Shown piece after piece: positions 1 through 6,329 of a stretch of DNA of 9,787 bases (the stretch's first letter is position 1; every line of letters starts with the position of its first letter). The notes beneath the pieces are model-generated. The model made no database searches. It had not been told where the DNA came from and worked only from the letters and a program-made list of their open reading frames with translations. The position numbers were made by a program, and so were the translations under genes. This DNA is from Bacteroidota bacterium (lineage in GTDB: Bacteria > Bacteroidota > Ignavibacteria > Kapaibacteriales > UBA2268): the NCBI GenBank assembly GCA_024280675.1, contig JAJRPT010000103.1, forward strand, positions 1 through 9,787. Reading direction: 5' to 3'.

Positions 1-487
1 CTCTACTCCCACTTAGTGTATTTGTTCCTGGGTCATATTGACCCCATCCAAAATCGAACTCCCCACCTTCGGATTGGTTGAAGGCACCACTCTCCCACTT
101 GTCATAATAATTTAAAAGTTTCGGCAATTCAATTGTATCTAAAACTAATAGGTACGAAACATCCTTTGGGAAATCTGTAACTGTATAATCTGGAATCTCG
201 TAAACAAAAAGAATATTGCTCGCACGAACCGAAGCCAGAATGCTTCGCCCTTGAGCGGTGAGCATAATGTGCCAGTCGCTGTGACTAGATCCGCCTACTT
301 CACCATTTTCTAGTGAATAATACACAGTCTGACCATCTCCAACTGAAACAGAAATGCTAGCACTGCTTCCCCAATCAGGATAAACAGTAGTATCTGTATT
401 GCCCCCGCCATCGTCATCATCGGAACAGCCCATAATTGCAAATGCTAAAAATAATGCAAGCACTAACATTAGTAGATAATTTTTCAT
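1..487 (-). CDS. Secreted lipoprotein, HmuY-like (3' end outside window)
   Basis: The reading frame starts at the ATG at 487 and runs open for 162 codons to the window edge, so the C-terminus is missing. Residues 1-20 form a lipoprotein signal peptide, with a hydrophobic core and a lipobox Ile-Met-Gly-Cys; Cys21 would be lipidated. A short Asp/Gly-rich linker follows (22-30). The mature part carries a Tyr-Tyr-Ser-Leu-Glu-x-Gly-Glu-Val stretch (56-64), Asp-Trp-His-Ile (71-74) and Gly-Trp-Gly-x-Tyr-Asp-Pro (147-153). This order recalls HmuY-type heme-binding lipoproteins of Bacteroidota, which capture heme at the cell surface. The lipoprotein call is strong. The HmuY relation rests on remembered motif patterns and is moderate; the heme ligands cannot be confirmed here. 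An AAAGG ribosome-binding-like sequence lies 11 nt before the start. It stands 169 nt beyond the glycosyltransferase gene and appears to have its own promoter. Confidence 0.8.
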   Translation of the reverse strand, partial: MKNYLLMLVLALFLAFAIMGCSDDDDGGGNTDTTVYPDWGSSASISVSVGDGQTVYYSLENGEVGGSSHSDWHIMLTAQGRSILASVRASNILFVYEIPDYTVTDFPKDVSYLLVLDTIELPKLLNYYDKWESGAFNQSEGGEFDFGWGQYDPGTNTLSGSR

Positions 488-528
488 AACTCGTAAACCT
501 TTTTTAATTCTTGTGATAAAATATACGA

Positions 529-558
529 CAATTTAAGGCTTGTTTTTCTTAAATCAAA
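529..558 (-). promoter_or_regulatory. Putative promoter of the lipoprotein gene
   Basis: On the minus strand TTTG (558-555) is followed after exactly 19 nt by TAAATTG (535-529). This resembles the Bacteroidota housekeeping promoter (TTTG, 17-23 nt, TAnnTTTG), one T short in the -7 box. A start about 7 nt further on would leave a leader of roughly 35 nt before the ATG at 487. AT-rich DNA yields such matches by chance, so the call is tentative. Confidence 0.35.
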
Positions 559-656
559 AAAATAAATAATTTGTTGTTAGAAATTTAGCAAAGTCTTGCT
601 TATGTCTAAAAATCTGCACAGTTATTTTGGAGAAGTGAAACTAGCTGAGACAAAGC

Positions 657-1433
657 CTACTTGATAAAGTTATATGCTTTGACTATTGCAATGTTGTGAA
701 GTTTATGCAAAAACAAAGGAAGACCGGTGACTCCGTGTTTTTTTGCCGTTTCATACTCTTGGGCAAACTGTTCCTCAAATACGGTACCGCCCTTAGAATC
801 GCCATGAATTCGAAATGCAGAAATAGCAGATTTTAAAATGTGTGGTGGGTATTTCTTGATAATCCGCATCCAATAATCATAATCCATGGTCAAGTGCAAA
901 TCCTCATCGAAATTACCATATTCAATAAATATTTCCCTTCTCCAAAAAGTCGAGGGCTGGATAATATAATTTGCAATCGAGAGGGTAAGTGACTTGGGCA
1001 AAGTGCGAAGCAATCTCTTGTAGCGTGCAACAAAGCTCTGGATTTCCTTCCCATTTTCATCAATTATAATATAATCACCTGTCAGCCACATTGTATTTTC
1101 ATTATTATAAAAATGCTCCATCACCTCTTCGACTGCACCTTCTACAAAATAATCATCGGAATTGAGATAGCAGATTATATCTCCTGAGCTCATTGCTAGC
1201 CCTTTGTTGATGGCGTGGGTCTGCCCTCTGTCTTTTTCGGACAGCCAAGTAATTTTGTTTGGATATTTTTCTGAGTAGTGTTTGAGAATGTTTACAGTTT
1301 CGTCACCAGACCCACCATCGATGACAATATATTCAATATTGTCCCATTTGGAATTAAGCACCGAATCTATTGTTTGGGCGATAAAATGCCCTTGATTAAA
1401 AGATGGAGTTATCACACTTAATTTTAAACTCAT
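657..1433 (-). CDS. Family 2 glycosyltransferase (WfgS-like GT-A fold)
   Basis: A 258-residue GT-A enzyme that should transfer a sugar from a nucleotide-activated donor to a glycan or lipid acceptor on the cytoplasmic side. The N-terminus carries the GT2 start Ser-Val-Ile-Thr-Pro-Ser-Phe-Asn (6-13), the nucleotide-binding Ile-Asp-Gly-Gly-Ser (38-42), and the metal-binding Asn-Ser-Asp-Asp (91-94, the DxD equivalent). An acidic Met-Asp-Tyr-Asp-Tyr-Trp segment (183-188) sits where the catalytic base is usually found. There is no membrane segment. The pattern is closest to WfgS-like enzymes of O-antigen and exopolysaccharide clusters; donor and acceptor cannot be read from the sequence. It follows the methyltransferase gene after 41 nt, so co-transcription and a shared role in modifying a surface glycan are plausible but inferred. 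The ATG has no clear Shine-Dalgarno sequence. Confidence 0.9.
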   Translation of the reverse strand: MSLKLSVITPSFNQGHFIAQTIDSVLNSKWDNIEYIVIDGGSGDETVNILKHYSEKYPNKITWLSEKDRGQTHAINKGLAMSSGDIICYLNSDDYFVEGAVEEVMEHFYNNENTMWLTGDYIIIDENGKEIQSFVARYKRLLRTLPKSLTLSIANYIIQPSTFWRREIFIEYGNFDEDLHLTMDYDYWMRIIKKYPPHILKSAISAFRIHGDSKGGTVFEEQFAQEYETAKKHGVTGLPLFLHKLHNIAIVKAYNFIK

Positions 1434-1474
1434 AAAAGGAAACCGAAATAATTTTCAATGTTCAAATTACCACC

Positions 1475-2317
1475 CTACGGGACTTTCTGCCAACACATTG
1501 CCACTTGCATACATGACCATAGAGCTTTGCCATTGTCTTTTGAGTGAAGTTTGTCATAGGAGTGGAATCTCTTAGCTAGTTTCATTCCAAGATTCTTGTT
1601 TAGAAAATAAACTGGAAAAGCATACTTTGACCTGCCAAGAATCCCGATAATATCTGTTATCTTAAATACTTTTTCAATTTCTTTGTAAGTTTGTTTGGTG
1701 AAGGGCCATTCCCAATCTTTGTCTGATTGAAATGGACGGTAAGCGGCCCGAAGAATTGTCATTGGAAGGTAAGTGTCTGCTGGGTCAAATGTTATTACCT
1801 TGCCGCCATCTTTTAGTACATAATCACATTTTTCTAAAAACAAATCAAACTCTTTGAAGTGATGGGCAACTGCTTTTGCGTAAATTATATCAATCGAGTT
1901 CTTGTGCTCTTCTTGAAAATCTGTGCTGAGAAAGTCTAGCGAAAATGTTTTTGCATTCTGTGTTTCTAAAGCATCAATTTTTTCTTGCAATATCTTAATG
2001 GCTGATGAGCTAAGGTCAATCCCTATGTATTCTTTAGATTTCTGAGCTAAATCAAGGCTAAGTGGATTTCCTGTGTGGCAACCAAGATCTAAAATTTTCG
2101 CACTACTTATGCCACCAATCCATTCCCAATGCTTTTCAATTACATCAGATTCGATATTTGATTCGGAGCGAAAACCATTGAAGCTATTCCTGAGAATAGT
2201 CCAAAGCCTTGTGGCAATATTTTGTTTTTCTGTGTTATAAAGCTCGCCTTCGGAAATCTCATAATATTCTTTCTGTTTGAGATTTACCTCAAGCATCTTA
2301 TCTGCACTTTTTTGCAT
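1475..2317 (-). CDS. Class I SAM-dependent methyltransferase
   Basis: A 280-residue protein with a Rossmann-type SAM-binding domain in the middle third. Motif I is Ile-Leu-Asp-Leu-Gly-Cys-His-Thr-Gly (75-83), and the acidic residue that contacts the SAM ribose is Asp101 in Gly-Ile-Asp-Leu-Ser. Tyr-Ala-Lys-Ala-Val-Ala-His-His-Phe (146-154) corresponds to motif IV, followed by a Leu-Lys-Asp-Gly-Gly-Lys turn (168-173). The first 70 residues look like an extra helical cap and the C-terminal 100 residues, rich in aromatics, may form the acceptor site. No substrate can be named. It lies 47 nt behind nuoB and 41 nt ahead of a glycosyltransferase, which makes a sugar or lipid acceptor likelier than complex I, but that is inference. 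The start at 2317 is chosen as the longest; a second ATG at 2296 (Met8) is possible, and neither has a good ribosome binding site. Confidence 0.88.
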   Translation of the reverse strand: MQKSADKMLEVNLKQKEYYEISEGELYNTEKQNIATRLWTILRNSFNGFRSESNIESDVIEKHWEWIGGISSAKILDLGCHTGNPLSLDLAQKSKEYIGIDLSSSAIKILQEKIDALETQNAKTFSLDFLSTDFQEEHKNSIDIIYAKAVAHHFKEFDLFLEKCDYVLKDGGKVITFDPADTYLPMTILRAAYRPFQSDKDWEWPFTKQTYKEIEKVFKITDIIGILGRSKYAFPVYFLNKNLGMKLAKRFHSYDKLHSKDNGKALWSCMQVAMCWQKVP

Positions 2318-2364
2318 AATTATTTCTAATCCATAATTGATTTAATCTCAAATAACATCAAGAA

Positions 2365-2949
2365 TTAATCACCTAGACTTGCTTGTGTTTCCACTCCTTG
2401 GAAATCGGTAGGGAAAAAGTCTTGCTTTGGAGTTTTTGTGACATCTTTGCCCAAGTTTATTAAATCGGGGCGGTAAGCATTTTTGATTTTATCTTGTAAC
2501 AACATCACCGATTTTATCACAGATTCAGGACGTGGTGGACAACCAGAAACATAAGCATCTACTGGCAGAAACTCTTCGATTCCTTGGACAACGGAATAGC
2601 TCCGAAACATTCCACCAGTCGAAGAGCAAGCCCCCATGGCAATCACCCATTTAGGGTCAGGCATCTGGTCGTATATCTTTCTGACCACGTGACTCATTTT
2701 GTATGTCACAGTGCCAGCAACCAATAATATATCAGCCTGTCGGGGTGTCATTCTCATAACTTCTGAGCCAAATCGAGATATGTCGTGCCGCGCGGCACCC
2801 ATTGCCATCATTTCGATTGCACAACAGGAGATTCCTAGTGGCATTGGCCAGAGTGAATTCTTCTGTCCCCATTTCACTATTTCGTTTAAAGAAGTAGTGA
2901 AGAAACCATCTCGTTCAATCGCATTTTCAAATCCCAGTCCCGTACTCAT
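2365..2949 (-). CDS. nuoB: NADH-quinone oxidoreductase subunit B
   Basis: A 194-residue NuoB, the peripheral-arm subunit of respiratory complex I that holds iron-sulfur cluster N2, the last electron carrier before quinone. The four N2 ligands are present: the tandem Cys42-Cys43 in Gly-Ile-Ser-Cys-Cys-Ala-Ile-Glu, Cys108 in Met-Gly-Ala-Cys, and Cys137 in Ser-Gly-Cys-Pro-Pro-Arg. The quinone-site helix region Gly-Ala-Ala-Arg-His-Asp (51-56) is intact. The last 35 or so residues form a polar tail beyond the conserved core. AGGA at 2961-2958, with an 8-nt spacer, supports the ATG at 2949. It lies 76 nt downstream of nuoA, the usual order, but the next gene is a methyltransferase, not nuoC. Confidence 0.97.
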   Translation of the reverse strand: MSTGLGFENAIERDGFFTTSLNEIVKWGQKNSLWPMPLGISCCAIEMMAMGAARHDISRFGSEVMRMTPRQADILLVAGTVTYKMSHVVRKIYDQMPDPKWVIAMGACSSTGGMFRSYSVVQGIEEFLPVDAYVSGCPPRPESVIKSVMLLQDKIKNAYRPDLINLGKDVTKTPKQDFFPTDFQGVETQASLGD

Positions 2950-3025
2950 AAATATAATCCTATCATTTTTTTCTATTGTTATTCATCTGGCTGAGCGAAA
3001 ATAATTGCAAGGGAAAAGCAGTGAG

Positions 3026-3397
3026 TTAATCCCATTTGATGCCGCCTTTTTTAATCTCATAATAGAGGCCAATCAGGAGAATTAAAATAAATATCATCAT
3101 TGCAACAAAAGGAATTGTACCCAGTTCACGCATTTGCACAGCCCAAGGGTACATGAACACAACTTCTATGTCGAATATCAAAAAGGAAACCGCTACCATA
3201 TAAAACTTAACAGAGAAACGCTCCTTTGCAGTACCAACTGGAACCATACCAGATTCGTAAGTGGTTTGTTTTCCCGCAGTTGTACGCCTTGCCCCCAGCC
3301 ATTCGCTCATCAGAGAAAATGCACCCCCGACTATCACACCAACAAGCACCATAACAAAGACTGGTAGGTATTCTAGTAAAATATTTGTTGTTTCCAT
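3026..3397 (-). CDS. nuoA: NADH-quinone oxidoreductase subunit A
   Basis: A 123-residue NuoA, a small membrane subunit of complex I next to the quinone-binding cavity. Three hydrophobic helices are visible (about 8-30, 64-86 and 95-113). Between the first and second lies the conserved loop with Tyr-Glu-Ser-Gly-Met (47-51), and the second helix carries Phe-Asp-Ile-Glu-Val-Val-Phe and Tyr-Pro-Trp-Ala-Val, hallmarks of the family. The length is normal. It is the first gene of a minus-strand run that continues with nuoB, and it faces a divergently transcribed UmuD-like gene across 233 nt. A purine-rich stretch directly abuts the ATG, with no AGGA at the usual spacing. Confidence 0.96.
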   Translation of the reverse strand: METTNILLEYLPVFVMVLVGVIVGGAFSLMSEWLGARRTTAGKQTTYESGMVPVGTAKERFSVKFYMVAVSFLIFDIEVVFMYPWAVQMRELGTIPFVAMMIFILILLIGLYYEIKKGGIKWD

Positions 3398-3466
3398 CTT
3401 CTTGCTAATCTCAAGTTTATTGATTGTTCAAAAAAATAATAATAAATTGGCAATTCCCACACTGGG

Positions 3467-3496
3467 CAATATAACAAAAAAATTATTGATTGTGAA
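3467..3496 (-). promoter_or_regulatory. Putative nuoA promoter
   Basis: On the minus strand TTCACA (3496-3491) and TATATT (3473-3468) are separated by 17 nt, an arrangement like a sigma70-type -35/-10 pair. The same -10 reads TATATTG, similar to the TAAATTG elements in front of other genes in this window. The leader to the nuoA start would be about 60 nt. This is pattern matching in AT-rich DNA and is not proven. Confidence 0.35.
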
Positions 3497-3522
3497 TAGA
3501 CACTTTTTTTTATAGTTTGTGC

Positions 3523-3551
3523 TTGACTTGAGGAGTTTAATAAAATATTTA
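3523..3551 (+). promoter_or_regulatory. Putative promoter of the UmuD-like gene
   Basis: TTGACT (3523-3528) and TATTTA (3546-3551) are 17 nt apart, giving a leader of roughly 70 nt before the ATG at 3631. A second -10-like TATACT lies at 3563-3568 without a fitting -35. I see no convincing LexA-type palindrome in the 233-nt divergent region, so damage control of this gene cannot be claimed from sequence. Confidence 0.3.
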
Positions 3552-3630
3552 AATCAAATTATTATACTTTTCCGAAATGGCATACATTTTGAGGTCTTGA
3601 GTAAAATTTCCAAAGTAGAAACAGGCACAG

Positions 3631-4047
3631 ATGAAAGTAAAAGAAATATTAAAACTTGAGGGCAAATATCATTTTGAGTCTAGGTTAATTAATGCCAGTC
3701 CCAAAATTGGCGGCAAAATTAAAGTCTCCAAGCAAGAAATTGACTTAAAGTCATTCCTGCTTGGCAACAACTCGGATATGATACTTGTCCGAGTTTCTGG
3801 AGAGTCTATGATTGACAAAAATATCAACGATGGTGATTTTTTAATAGTAGACACTCTTGCCCAAGCAAAAGAAAATGATGTGGTCATCGCCTCGCTAAAT
3901 GGAGAATTGACTGTTAAGACATTAATTTATGAAAACTCTAAGCCTATGCTCGAGGCGGCAAATAAGAAATTCTTTCCAATCGAAATTGGCGAGTTCTACC
4001 AATTTGAACTGCAAGGGGTTGTTCGCCATGTAATCAAAAGAATTTAA
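3631..4047 (+). CDS. umuD: UmuD-like S24 family peptidase, no partner umuC
   Basis: A 138-residue serine-lysine peptidase domain of the LexA/UmuD (S24) family. The nucleophile is Ser59 in Val-Ser-Gly-Glu-Ser-Met-Ile-Asp, and the general-base Lys96 sits in Gly-Glu-Leu-Thr-Val-Lys. Their 37-residue spacing equals that of E. coli UmuD (Ser60/Lys97), and total length is also nearly the same (139). Ile-Asp-Leu-Lys (37-40) matches the segment after the UmuD arm. There is no N-terminal helix-turn-helix, so it is not LexA or a phage repressor. UmuD cuts itself at Cys24-Gly25 and then joins UmuC as DNA polymerase V. Here the corresponding segment (Asn21 to Gly28) has no Cys-Gly or Ala-Gly pair, and no umuC adjoins; the next gene is convergent and unrelated. 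AGG lies 5 nt before the ATG. Its stop codon overlaps that of the convergent gene. Confidence 0.88.
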   Translation: MKVKEILKLEGKYHFESRLINASPKIGGKIKVSKQEIDLKSFLLGNNSDMILVRVSGESMIDKNINDGDFLIVDTLAQAKENDVVIASLNGELTVKTLIYENSKPMLEAANKKFFPIEIGEFYQFELQGVVRHVIKRI

Positions 4048-5051
4048 CGCCACATACCGGTTTGAGTCCAGTTTGTTTGTGTTTTTATCTTTTCGGTAAA
4101 AGGTGTATTTTTGACGTGAGCCTTGGTCTGAGCCTCGAACTCTGATGTCAAATATTTTAATATTCCTGATGTAGAAATTTTAAGTGACAGTTTCCCCGAT
4201 GCAAAACTTTCCTCAGCTTTTGCTTCCTCTTTTAAATCTTCGACCATAAACTTCTTATTCTTTAGAATCATTGAATCGGCAACCGCTTCAATGTAGTAAT
4301 GATTGGCTACCAGCTTGGTAAATTTCACACTGGCAAGTGTGGAGTAAGTTTCATAATTTATATCAAAATCAAAATTTGTTTTCCATAGACTATCTTTTTT
4401 AGCTTTTTTCTGAGGCAGTAGTCTTTTTGCTAAATCTACAATATGCGTCAAATCTGCTTGCGACATTCGGTTGAGATAAAACTCGGTCATCCGAGGATTA
4501 TTCTTAAATCCTTGTATTGGGTCAGTTATATCATTTCGCTTAGCCTCGAGCATAAGGCCATCGAGCTTGACCACACCTCCATAATAATCATAATACATAT
4601 CAAAGACCAAGCTATTTGGAATAAAAGTCTTTAGAAAATCTACTCTATTGAGTGGAGGCACTCTGTCTTGGGAGTTGTGAAAACTTGTTTCCCTTTTGTC
4701 GTCCTTGAAATGATAGGTGAGTGAGTCGATGAAGACAGTTATTTTCTGCAAGCCATCACTTGGAGATTGTTTGCAAACTAGGCGAAAGAAGTAAGTGTAA
4801 GTTCGCTTAAAGGAATATTTTGAGGAGTCTTCATACATACGCTCATATTCTGTTTCCTCATCCATCCTATAGCCCAGAGTCACATTCAGCGGGAATTTAA
4901 GTCTGATATCATAATCTAGTTTGGCAATTCTATTGTCTTCTTGCTCAGACGAAAAATTGCCCGGAGTTGCGGTCTTGTCTTGTGCGAGGGCATACGTTAC
5001 CACTAGAAAATTTATTATCAATAGCAGTGGCATTAGTTTAAATATTTTCAT
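4044..5051 (-). CDS. Secreted protein of unknown function
   Basis: I do not recognise this 335-residue protein. It has a clear Sec signal peptide: Lys at 2 and 5, a hydrophobic core (7-21) and likely cleavage at Ala-Leu-Ala before Gln24. There is no lipobox and no later membrane segment, so the mature protein should lie in the periplasm or outside. The mature chain is rich in Tyr, Lys and Asp, with alternating patterns that suggest mostly beta structure (for example 46-110 and 228-262) and a more helical stretch around 192-212. There is one Cys (93), so no internal disulfide. No C-terminal T9SS sorting signal is apparent. It follows the Nudix gene after 32 nt and is probably the last gene of the ndk transcript. 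The stop codon shares TTAA with the convergent UmuD-like gene, with no terminator between. Confidence 0.85.
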   Translation of the reverse strand: MKIFKLMPLLLIINFLVVTYALAQDKTATPGNFSSEQEDNRIAKLDYDIRLKFPLNVTLGYRMDEETEYERMYEDSSKYSFKRTYTYFFRLVCKQSPSDGLQKITVFIDSLTYHFKDDKRETSFHNSQDRVPPLNRVDFLKTFIPNSLVFDMYYDYYGGVVKLDGLMLEAKRNDITDPIQGFKNNPRMTEFYLNRMSQADLTHIVDLAKRLLPQKKAKKDSLWKTNFDFDINYETYSTLASVKFTKLVANHYYIEAVADSMILKNKKFMVEDLKEEAKAEESFASGKLSLKISTSGILKYLTSEFEAQTKAHVKNTPFTEKIKTQTNWTQTGMWR

Positions 5052-5083
5052 AATAATTATTGTTAAATGTGTTTGAATGAGGA

Positions 5084-5614
5084 TTAATCTTGGCTAAGAA
5101 AAAATACCCAAGCGGCCAGTGTCATGCCGTCCCAAATCTGATTTGATTTAATTTTTTGACCAATCTCATCTTTTGTTAAAATTACAGTGTCTATGTATTC
5201 GGTTTCATCTTGATTTGTTTTGCCCGCAGTTAATTGGCTAGCCACAAAGACTCTACAAATTTCGTCAGCAATGCCGTTGTATGGATTAAAGTGGGCAATC
5301 TCTTCAATATGTTTTGCCCTATAGCCCGTTTCTTCTTTTAATTCTTTTATCGCATTTTCGAGCGGGCTTATTCCTTTTTCCTGCCCACCACCGGCAAACT
5401 CCAAACTCTTCTTCTGGTTTAAATACCGATACTGCTCGCACATCACAATTCTTCCATCCTCAAGAATAGGTATCACCAAAGTAGATCCTGGAGTATGTGC
5501 GTAATAATAATCGCCCACCTTGCCATTTGGCAACACGAACTCATCTTGGCGGTACTCCCAGTAAGGGTTTTTGACCAACACTGTATTTGAGAGCTTTTTG
5601 TAATCTTCCATCAA
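5084..5614 (-). CDS. Nudix hydrolase, ADP-ribose pyrophosphatase type
   Basis: A 176-residue cytoplasmic Nudix enzyme, expected to split a nucleoside diphosphate linked to another group, most likely ADP-ribose or a nucleotide sugar, into two phosphates. The layout fits the ADPRase branch: Glu-Gln-Tyr-Arg-Tyr (60-64), Glu-Phe-Ala-Gly-Gly-Gly (72-77), the Nudix box (76-98), Asn-Pro-Tyr-Asn-Gly-Ile-Ala-Asp-Glu (110-118), and a C-terminal Asp-Gly-Met-Thr-Leu-Ala-Ala helix. The metal-binding core Lys-Glu-Leu-Lys-Glu-Glu-Thr-Gly (90-97) is intact, but the box is unusual: the first Glu is Ile82 and the Arg is Lys90. It lies 31 nt behind ndk and 32 nt before the secreted protein gene. The start is the first of two adjacent ATGs, and no ribosome binding site distinguishes them. 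Confidence 0.9.
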   Translation of the reverse strand: MMEDYKKLSNTVLVKNPYWEYRQDEFVLPNGKVGDYYYAHTPGSTLVIPILEDGRIVMCEQYRYLNQKKSLEFAGGGQEKGISPLENAIKELKEETGYRAKHIEEIAHFNPYNGIADEICRVFVASQLTAGKTNQDETEYIDTVILTKDEIGQKIKSNQIWDGMTLAAWVFFLSQD

Positions 5615-5645
5615 ATTATAGTTTGTTTAGCAGTTTTTCAAATAT

Positions 5646-6056
5646 TTAAGAAAGCTCACAAGCTGGAAAGAAAAATGCAGTTTCAATCGCTGCGTTCTCG
5701 TCCGAATCAGAGCCATGCACGGCATTGGCTTCGATTGATTTCCCATAAATTGCCCGAACCGTACCCTCTTCTGCGTCCTTAGGGTTTGTCGCACCAATCA
5801 ATTTGCGGTAATCAGCCACGGCATTATCTTTTTCGAGTGCAACTGGAACGATTGGTCCAGAAGTCATATAATCAACCAATGCAGAATAAAATGGACGCTC
5901 TTTGTGTACGGCATAAAAAGCAGAGGCTTGACCCTTGGAAAGATTCATCTTCTGCATTGCCCTGACTCTAAATCCAGCTTTTTCAAACATTGCAATAATT
6001 GCACCGGCATTGCCCACGGCATCGGGCTTAATAATCGCCAAAGTATATTTAGACAT
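5646..6056 (-). CDS. ndk: Nucleoside diphosphate kinase
   Basis: A 136-residue Ndk that passes the gamma-phosphate of ATP to nucleoside diphosphates through a phosphohistidine, balancing cytoplasmic NTP and dNTP pools. Lys10 in Ile-Ile-Lys-Pro-Asp-Ala-Val, Arg85, Thr90 in Gly-Ala-Thr-Asn-Pro, Arg101 and the active-site Asn-Ala-Val-His-Gly-Ser-Asp-Ser (111-118) are all present; His114 is the phosphorylated residue. The loop after Lys-Pro-Asp-Ala-Val is a few residues shorter than in many bacterial forms. The sequence resembles Bacteroidota Ndk (for example Ala-Val-His-Lys-Glu-Arg-Pro-Phe at 49-56). AGGA at 6068-6065 with an 8-nt spacer fixes the ATG. It heads a likely three-gene operon with the Nudix hydrolase and the secreted protein, and an inverted repeat lies directly upstream of its ribosome binding site. 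Confidence 0.97.
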   Translation of the reverse strand: MSKYTLAIIKPDAVGNAGAIIAMFEKAGFRVRAMQKMNLSKGQASAFYAVHKERPFYSALVDYMTSGPIVPVALEKDNAVADYRKLIGATNPKDAEEGTVRAIYGKSIEANAVHGSDSDENAAIETAFFFPACELS

Positions 6057-6069
6057 ATTTTTTTTCCTA

Positions 6070-6098
6070 ACTCATACAAGAACAATAACTGTATGAGT
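6070..6098 (-). promoter_or_regulatory. Inverted repeat next to the ndk ribosome binding site
   Basis: Perfect 9-bp arms, ACTCATACA (6070-6078) and TGTATGAGT (6090-6098), are separated by 11 nt. In the ndk mRNA this hairpin would end one base before the AGGA ribosome binding site (6068-6065). It could be a repressor site or an RNA hairpin affecting translation. It is not followed by a T-run in either direction, so it is not a terminator. Confidence 0.55.
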
Positions 6099-6166
6099 GA
6101 TTAATTTATAATAACACAATTTCAGCAGTTTAGTCTCAACATTCACTTAGAATTTTATTTTCAGAT

Positions 6167-6215
6167 TCAGAGCTTTTAGCAAATCTTTTGTAAACATTTT
6201 TGCTTAGAGTTCTGA
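6167..6215. other. Imperfect hairpin in the ndk upstream region
   Basis: Outer arms TCAGA (6167-6171) and TCTGA (6211-6215) and inner arms AGCAAA (6178-6183) and TTTGCT (6199-6204) are separated by a symmetrical 6-by-6 internal loop, with a 15-nt apical loop. A competing dyad, GCTTAGA/TCTGAGC (6202-6217), overlaps its right side. No open reading frame accounts for it. It may be chance structure or part of an untranslated RNA read on the plus strand toward the terminator-like hairpin at 6250-6289. Confidence 0.25.
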
Positions 6216-6249
6216 GCCACGGCACAAAACTAGATATTTTTTATAATAA

Positions 6250-6289
6250 AAAAAAGCATAATGGCAATGAGGCTGCATTGTGCTTTTTT
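6250..6289 (-). terminator. Rho-independent terminator behind the DUF1573 gene
   Basis: Fourteen-base arms (6250-6263 and 6276-6289), each with a run of six A or T, enclose a 12-nt loop. On the minus strand the hairpin starts about 40 nt after the DUF1573 stop and is followed by a run of T, as expected for termination. One arm position differs: it is a C-A mismatch in the minus transcript but a G-U wobble in the plus transcript, so the stem is slightly better on the plus strand, and it could act in both directions. Confidence 0.75.
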
Positions 6290-6329
6290 GAATTTGATTT
6301 ATATTCCTATCTTTTCTTTGCTAAGAGCT

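Noticed and set aside
587..600. Small dyad AGCAA-AGTC-TTGCT behind the glycosyltransferase gene as a terminator
   Set aside because: Only five base pairs, and no T-run follows on either strand.
2699..3004. Plus-strand open frame antisense to nuoB and its leader
   Set aside because: It mirrors the strongly conserved nuoB in the opposite strand and its translation shows no recognisable domain.
3631..4047. LexA or phage-type repressor
   Set aside because: There is no N-terminal DNA-binding domain; length and catalytic spacing match UmuD.
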